Part shown: piece by piece, positions 6,842-10,836 of the stretch
Numbering within the stretch: position 1 is the first letter of the stretch
How the letters are laid out: the number at the start of each line of letters is the position of its first letter
Assembly (NCBI GenBank): GCA_001830475.1
Contig: MIAC01000130.1
Coordinates: 1,095 to 11,930, forward strand
Source: Rhodospirillales bacterium RIFCSPLOWO2_12_FULL_67_15
GTDB taxonomy: Bacteria > Pseudomonadota > Alphaproteobacteria > Rhodospirillales > 2-12-FULL-67-15
Direction of reading: 5' to 3'
Length of the DNA: 10,836 nt
Program-made: the position numbers and the translations under genes
The notes under the pieces: generated by a model
What the model was told of the DNA's origin: nothing
The model's database searches: none
What the model saw: the letters and a program-made list of their open reading frames with translations, nothing else

Positions 6842-7051
6842 TCATCCGGAATTTCGGGTGAGCTCAATATGCCCGGAAACCCCGCTTTTCGGCAATTTCG
6901 CTCGGCCGCCCGCGGCGGCGGGCCGGGGATGCCCGAACTGCCCCCTAAATTCCTGAAATATCACGCTTGTTTTCGCTCTCGCCGGACCTAGGTCATGTTT
7001 GTAAAGTAAATCGTTAAAATCGGCGTTACCGGAAACTCCCCCCTTGGCCAT
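6842..7051 (-). CDS. Doubtful 69-aa small ORF upstream of the partner-switch gene
   Basis: An ATG at 7051-7049 is preceded by a very good Shine-Dalgarno sequence (GGAG, 7057-7060, 5 nt spacing). It opens 69 codons (MAKGGVSGNADFNDLLYKHD onward) ending in TGA 12 bp before the phosphatase/kinase start, an operon-like spacing. Against a real gene: by my hand count about 58% of codons end in G or C, where the neighbours are plainly much higher. It also uses codons rare here (AGA, ATA, AGG, TTA, CTA), and I recognise no family. A short motif K-x-G-V-S-G occurs twice, near each end. It could be a short acquired gene, a translated leader, or simply the AT-richer promoter region of the divergent genes. 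Its start shares the bases CATG with the opposite-strand CHAD start. Confidence 0.3.
   Translation of the reverse strand: MAKGGVSGNADFNDLLYKHDLGPARAKTSVIFQEFRGQFGHPRPAAAGGRAKLPKSGVSGHIELTRNSG
6845..7049. promoter_or_regulatory. Divergent AT-richer control region between the partner-switch operon and the CHAD gene
   Basis: This is the only stretch longer than 100 bp without a convincing gene, and it is visibly richer in A and T than its surroundings, especially 6950-7025. Both flanking units read outward from it, so it should hold their promoters. On the plus strand TAAAAT at 7015-7020 is a fair -10 candidate about 30 bp before the CHAD ATG, but its -35 is poor. On the minus strand I find no convincing -35/-10 pair. 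The 10-bp palindrome GACCTAGGTC at 6985-6994 could be an operator. I saw no EcfG-type GGAAC/CGTT pair. Confidence 0.35.
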
Positions 7052-8237
7052 GATTTCTCCGCCGAACGCCTTCGCGCCCGATCGCCCCGATAGGGGCGCA
7101 ACATATAATGCGCGCGGGGATTCGCCCGCGCGCGGCCGCGCCGCGCTGCAGCGCCGTGCCCTTCCGCCGCCGGCGCGCCCGGCGGCCAAGATCAAGACCG
7201 CGCCACCGATCCCGCAGCCCGCGCCGAACCTTGCATGGCGCAAGGCCATCCCCGTCAAACTCGAGCCTGACGCGACGACGGGCGAGGCCCGTTCTCTCAT
7301 CGCGGCGGCGTGTCTCGCGCATCTGCGCGGCAACGAAGCGTGCCTGCTCGCCCGCGCCCACCCGGAAGGCGCCCATCAGTTGCGGGTGGCGCTGAGAAGG
7401 TTGCGTTCCATCATTCGCTTGTTTGCGGATACCTTTCCGGCGCGGCGGAAGAATTTTTTCTCCCAGGAGGGCAAGTGGCTTCTCAACCGACTGGCCGGCG
7501 CCCGCGACTGGGATGTCTTTCTCGATGAAATCCTGCGTCCGGTGACGGACCATCATAAGAACGACGCCGCCCTCCGATCCTTACGCGCCGAGGCCGAGCG
7601 GGCCCGCGACGCGGCCTACGCCGAGGCCGCGGCCGCGATCCGCTCTAAGCGATATGTTCGGCTCGTCGCCGCGCTCGCCACTTGGGCGGCGGGCGGTACA
7701 CCTTCCTCGCGCCAACCGGTTGCGGACGCCCAGGCGGGAAAGCCGGTTCGCGCCCTGGCATGGCAACTGATCTCCAGGCGCCGGCGCAAGATCGCGGCCG
7801 CGGGCCGGCGGTTCGACGACATGAGCGAGGACGAACGTCATCGCCTGCGCATCCGGGTCAAGCGCCTGCGCTATGCCGTCGATCTGCTCGGATCCCTCTT
7901 TGCCCGCCGCCGCGTCGAGAGATGGCTGAAAGCTCTCACCGATCTCCAGGACGCGCTCGGCGCGCTCAACGACATCGTGCTCGGACGCCGGCTCCTCGCC
8001 CGGCTCACGGCCAATTCCGGTTCCGCCGCGGCCGCCGAACGGCATTACGCCGCCGGCCTCGTCATCGGCTGGCACGCCCACCGAGTCAGGAAACGCGAGA
8101 AGAATCTGAAAAAGACGTTGCACAAGTTCGCGGCCCTGCCCCCCTTGGTGAAACCCCAGCCGAACCTCTTGGCCGTGGAGCCTAAGCAACCCGTCCAGGC
8201 GCGCGGAAAGACTGTTCAGCTCCGCACCCGGACATAA
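7050..8237 (+). CDS. CHAD domain-containing protein (putative polyphosphate-binding)
   Basis: 395 residues. The CHAD fold (about 78-360) has its two histidine/arginine helices: P-E-G-A-H-Q-L-R-V-A-L-R-R-L-R (105-119) and R-H-R-L-R-I-R-V-K-R-L-R-Y (263-275), both strongly basic. CHAD proteins bind polyphosphate and decorate polyP granules ('phosins'). The segment W-R-K-A-I-P-V-K-L (63-71) just before the fold looks like the linker that joins CYTH to CHAD in many alphaproteobacterial proteins, but no CYTH domain precedes it. Instead there are about 60 Pro/Ala/Arg-rich residues of low complexity. The ATG at 7050 (or TTG at 7044) is the only usual start in frame before the fold; no good ribosome site precedes it. 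An N-terminal truncation is possible. The 3' end overlaps convergent phaC by 22 bp. Confidence 0.82.
   Translation: MISPPNAFAPDRPDRGATYNARGDSPARGRAALQRRALPPPARPAAKIKTAPPIPQPAPNLAWRKAIPVKLEPDATTGEARSLIAAACLAHLRGNEACLLARAHPEGAHQLRVALRRLRSIIRLFADTFPARRKNFFSQEGKWLLNRLAGARDWDVFLDEILRPVTDHHKNDAALRSLRAEAERARDAAYAEAAAAIRSKRYVRLVAALATWAAGGTPSSRQPVADAQAGKPVRALAWQLISRRRRKIAAAGRRFDDMSEDERHRLRIRVKRLRYAVDLLGSLFARRRVERWLKALTDLQDALGALNDIVLGRRLLARLTANSGSAAAAERHYAAGLVIGWHAHRVRKREKNLKKTLHKFAALPPLVKPQPNLLAVEPKQPVQARGKTVQLRTRT
7083..7133. repeat. Two tandem inverted repeats flanking a TATAAT
   Basis: CGCCCC-GATA-GGGGCG (7083-7098) is a perfect 6-bp stem with a 4-base loop. GCGCGCGGG (7110-7118) and CCCGCGCGC (7125-7133) form a perfect 9-bp stem with a 6-base loop. 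Between them TATAAT (7104-7109) matches the sigma-70 -10 consensus on the plus strand, but no -35 is visible at 16-18 bp. All of this falls in the first part of the CHAD reading frame, in codons without any recognisable domain. GC-rich sequence often makes short stems by chance, so the function is unproven. Confidence 0.4.
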
Positions 8238-10039
8238 TTACCGGGAGCATCGCCGAGCGCCTTCAGCCCACCCTGCCCGGGGACGCGCGCGGCGAGTTTG
8301 CCGCCGCCGAAACCTCCGAGCCACTGCATCCAATCGGTCCACCACGAGCCCTCGTGGCGCGTGGCGCCCGCGAACCAGTCCGCCGGGGCCTTCGCCGTTT
8401 TCGCGTTCAGCCAGTAGCCGTACTTGTTCGCCGCCGGCGGGTTGACGACCCCCGCGATATGGCCCGAGGCGGCGAGCGCGAAGCGGACCGGTCCCGACAA
8501 CAGCCGTGTCGCCGCATAGACCGACGTCCACGGCGCGATGTGGTCCTCGCGCGTCGCGAGCACATAGGCCGGAACCCCGATCCGGCCGAGGTCGAGCGAC
8601 ACGCCGTCGAGCGCGAGCGCGCCGGGCTCGATCAATTTGTTCTCCAGGTACATCTTGCGCAGGTAGAACTTGTGCATCATCGCCGGCATGCGGGTGCTGT
8701 CGGCGTTCCAATAGAGAATGTCGAACGGCGGCGGTTCGCGTCCGAGCAGGTAATTGTTGACAACGAACGACCAGATCAGGTCGTTGTCGCGCATCAGGTT
8801 GAAGACCCGCGCCATCTGGTGGCCGTCGAGATAGCCCTTGCGGTCCATGTGCGCATCCAGGCGCGCGAGTTGATCCTCGTCGATGAAGACGGCGAGCTCG
8901 CCCGCGTCGGTGAAGTCGAGCATGGCGGTGAGCAGGGTCAGCGAGGCGAGGCGGCGGTCCTTTTTCGCCGCCAGCCACGCCGCGGTGCAGGCCGCGAGCG
9001 TGCCGCCGATGCAGTAGCCGAGCAGGTTGATTTCGCTCTCGCCGGTGGCCTTGGCGATCGCGTCCAACGCGGCGATCGGCCCCTCGCGCAGGTAGTCGTC
9101 GAAGCTCTTGCGGGCGAGCGATTCGTCGGGATTGACCCAGGAGACGACGAAGAGCGTCTGTCCCTGTTCCACCGCGTATCTGAGAAACGAGTTCTTCGGC
9201 TGCAAGTCGAGAACGTAGTACTTGTTGATCCAGGGCGGCACGACCAGGAGCGGCCGGCGGGCGACCTCCGCGGTCAGCGGCTGATACTGGATCAATTCCA
9301 TCAGGGCGTTGCGAAAGACGATCTTGCCCGGCGTCGTGGCGATGTTCTCGCCCAGGCGAAACGCCGCCGGATCGGTCATCGAGATCCGGAGCCGGCCCTC
9401 GCCCTTCTCCAGATCGCCGAGGAACTGGTCGAGGCCGCGGACCAGGTTCGCGCCCTTCTGCTCGGCGGTCGCGCGCAGGACCCTGGGGTTGGTGGCGGCG
9501 AAGTTGGTCGGCGCCAGCGCGTCCGCGATCAGGCGCAGGTAGAACTCCGCCTTGCGCCGGGCGGCGGGATCGAGGTCGCGGGCGAGTTTGGGCAGGCCTT
9601 GCAGCCACCGCGCCCCGAGGAGATACGCCTGCTTGAGAAAATCAAAGGCGGGCACCTCGGTCCAGGCGTCGTCCTTGAAGCGGCGGTCGTCGGGAGCGGG
9701 CTCGGCCACCGTCTCGCCCTTGCCGTCGGCAAGCTTGGCGGCGTAAGCGCGCCAGAGCCGCGCGTAGGAACCCCAGAGCTCGGCCTGCGCCGAGGCCAAG
9801 CGGGCCGGGTCGTGGCCCAGCGCGTCGGCGAGCGCGATGAGGGTCTTGCCCACCACCGCCGGGTGCGGGATCTGGAATTCCGCGTCCTCCTCCGCCCGCT
9901 CGGCCGAAGCCGCGGTCACGGCGGCAAGCCGCTGGGCGAGCGTCGGACGTTGATCGGAGGCGGACGAAGACTTCGCCGGAACTTCCAGCGGAACGTCCGT
10001 TTGGGCCGTCTTGCGCGAATGCTCGTTCATGGAGCTCAT
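8216..10039 (-). CDS. phaC: Class I poly(3-hydroxyalkanoate) synthase PhaC
   Basis: 607 residues from the chosen start, the usual size for class I PhaC, which polymerises 3-hydroxyacyl-CoA into PHA at the granule surface. An N-terminal PhaC domain (about 115-285) opens with D-R-R-F-K-D-x-A-W (118-126). The alpha/beta-hydrolase catalytic domain carries the lipase-box variant G-Y-C-I-G-G (341-346) with nucleophile C343, D499 in R-E-D-H-I-A-P-W, and H527 in S-G-H-I-A-G-V-V-N-P-P. All three catalytic residues are present. The C-terminal W-W-T-D-W segment is typical. ATGs at 10039 and 10030 are both possible starts; neither has a strong ribosome site, and the TTG at 10102 adds an unconserved Gly-rich piece. 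The end overlaps the CHAD gene; no phaA, phaB, phaR or phasin gene is in the window. Confidence 0.95.
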   Translation of the reverse strand: MSSMNEHSRKTAQTDVPLEVPAKSSSASDQRPTLAQRLAAVTAASAERAEEDAEFQIPHPAVVGKTLIALADALGHDPARLASAQAELWGSYARLWRAYAAKLADGKGETVAEPAPDDRRFKDDAWTEVPAFDFLKQAYLLGARWLQGLPKLARDLDPAARRKAEFYLRLIADALAPTNFAATNPRVLRATAEQKGANLVRGLDQFLGDLEKGEGRLRISMTDPAAFRLGENIATTPGKIVFRNALMELIQYQPLTAEVARRPLLVVPPWINKYYVLDLQPKNSFLRYAVEQGQTLFVVSWVNPDESLARKSFDDYLREGPIAALDAIAKATGESEINLLGYCIGGTLAACTAAWLAAKKDRRLASLTLLTAMLDFTDAGELAVFIDEDQLARLDAHMDRKGYLDGHQMARVFNLMRDNDLIWSFVVNNYLLGREPPPFDILYWNADSTRMPAMMHKFYLRKMYLENKLIEPGALALDGVSLDLGRIGVPAYVLATREDHIAPWTSVYAATRLLSGPVRFALAASGHIAGVVNPPAANKYGYWLNAKTAKAPADWFAGATRHEGSWWTDWMQWLGGFGGGKLAARVPGQGGLKALGDAPGNYVRVRS

Positions 10040-10104
10040 ACCGGAGGGCAAGGATACGCCAAAGGGCCCGCCGCCGCCAAACGCGCGCAGGATCGGCGCC
10101 AAGG

Positions 10105-10836
10105 TTAATGCGGTTGGATCACGTCCCGGTAGGCGTGCCAGGTGGCGTAGCCGAGCAGCGGCATCACCACCGCGAGGCCGAAAAAGAGGGTGAAGAACCC
10201 GACCCCGGTCAGAATCACGATCAGCGCCGCCCAGCCGAACATCACCCGCCAGTTCGCGCGCACGGCCGCGGCGCTGACGGCGATCGCGGCGACGACGTCC
10301 ACCGGCCGGTCCACCAGCAGCGGAAACGAGAACGCGCTGATGGTAAAGACCAGGGCGGCGAGCACCGCCCCCACCGCCGTCCCGAGCGCGAGGAACATCG
10401 CGCCGCGAACCGAGAAGACGATTTCCTCGACGAACCGGTCCAAGGACGGCGGGTTCTGGCCATAGAAGAGAGCGAAGAGCACCAGGGCGAGCAGCGTCCA
10501 GACGAGAAAGACCATCATCAGGACGGCGCCCATCGCCCCCACCTGCCCGATGTTGGCATAGCTGGCGCGCGCGACCGTGCCCACGGAAGGGGTCTCGCCG
10601 GATTCGAGCCGGCGGCTGATTTCGTAAAATCCGACAACCAGGAGAGGCGCCATCAGCACGAACCCGCCGGCGAGCGGCAGGATCAGCGAGCCGAGGTCGA
10701 GGGCGGCGAGGCCGAAGGAGAGCGCGAAGCTCACGACGACGAACACGGCGCCGTAACCGAGGCTGAGGCCCGGCGTCCGGCGCAGATCCATCCAGGCGGC
10801 GGCGAGCCAGCGCCCCGAGGCGTCCACGGGAACCAC
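10105..10836 (-). CDS. DUF2189 integral membrane protein (5' end cut by the window edge)
   Basis: 243 residues are visible up to TAA at 10107-10105. About six hydrophobic segments fill the protein, the last ending in G-Y-A-T-W-H-A-Y-R-D-V (residues 228-238). This ending and the internal F-P-L-L-V-D-R (about 170-176) are features I associate with DUF2189 proteins, inner-membrane proteins of unknown function common in alphaproteobacteria. The frame is open through the right edge; the first visible codon is a GTG but the reading begins in mid-protein style (W-L-A-A-A-W-x-D-L-R-R-T-P), so some 20 or more N-terminal residues are probably missing. It lies 65 bp upstream of phaC on the same strand; co-transcription is possible but not shown. 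Confidence 0.8.
   Translation of the reverse strand: MVPVDASGRWLAAAWMDLRRTPGLSLGYGAVFVVVSFALSFGLAALDLGSLILPLAGGFVLMAPLLVVGFYEISRRLESGETPSVGTVARASYANIGQVGAMGAVLMMVFLVWTLLALVLFALFYGQNPPSLDRFVEEIVFSVRGAMFLALGTAVGAVLAALVFTISAFSFPLLVDRPVDVVAAIAVSAAAVRANWRVMFGWAALIVILTGVGFFTLFFGLAVVMPLLGYATWHAYRDVIQPH

Noticed and set aside
7028..7064. Possible EcfG-type general stress promoter (GGAAAC followed by a downstream element), considered because the operon encodes a partner switch
   Set aside because: The sequence is GGAAAC, not GGAAC, there is no CGTT at 16-17 bp, and it would read into the CHAD gene instead of the regulator.
10040..10102. TTG-started N-terminal extension of PhaC
   Set aside because: It adds 21 residues rich in Gly and Pro, has a rare start codon and no ribosome site, and is not part of the usual PhaC N-terminus.
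8354..10108. Long plus-strand open frame of 584 codons opposite phaC
   Set aside because: It is the reverse-strand shadow of phaC, whose catalytic residues and length are intact. The antisense frame has no recognisable domain.
1..10836. tRNA, rRNA, CRISPR array, insertion sequence or prophage remnants
   Set aside because: No transposase, integrase, regularly spaced repeat or tRNA-like cloverleaf was seen. Nearly all the sequence is taken up by recognised genes.

Overview
The window is GC-rich, gene-dense bacterial DNA that most resembles an alphaproteobacterium, probably Rhodospirillales-like. The reasons are a class I PhaC, a CHAD protein with the linker typical of alphaproteobacterial CYTH-CHAD proteins, a permease/ATPase/MCE/lipoprotein cassette in the LinKLMN order, and an intergenic palindrome beginning AGAGCATGATC. 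The assignment comes from protein and motif recognition only. I see no tRNA, rRNA, insertion sequence, prophage or CRISPR array.

Layout. At the left edge the 3' end of a Crp/Fnr-type regulator (+, 1-129) converges on a long minus-strand operon. A perfect 40-bp palindrome (133-172) separates the two and supplies the last gene's stop codon. In transcription order the operon (6829 down to 169) holds: a GAF-SpoIIE phosphatase-RsbW-like kinase protein, a STAS-domain antagonist, an MlaE permease, an MlaF ATPase, an MlaD/MCE substrate-binding protein, an ABC-auxiliary lipoprotein, and a TRAM/Fe-S RNA (uracil-C5)-methyltransferase. Gaps are 31 bp or less, and two junctions overlap by 4 bp. A doubtful 69-codon ORF (6842-7051) could be a leader gene of this operon.

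Right of an AT-richer divergent region (about 6842-7049) lies a plus-strand CHAD gene (7050-8237). Its last 22 bp overlap the end of the convergent phaC (8216-10039, minus). Upstream of phaC on the same strand is a DUF2189 membrane protein cut by the right edge.

How the genes may work together. The MCE cassette probably moves lipids or other hydrophobic molecules between the inner and outer membranes. Its STAS subunit sits where MlaB would be expected, but directly behind a protein carrying both a PP2C-type phosphatase and a GHKL kinase domain. This suggests a partner-switching circuit whose target could be the transporter itself, through STAS phosphorylation, instead of a sigma factor. That is the most interesting hypothesis here and it is inference. 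The right half pairs a PHA synthase with a CHAD protein, a family known to bind polyphosphate granules, so it may be a small storage-granule locus.
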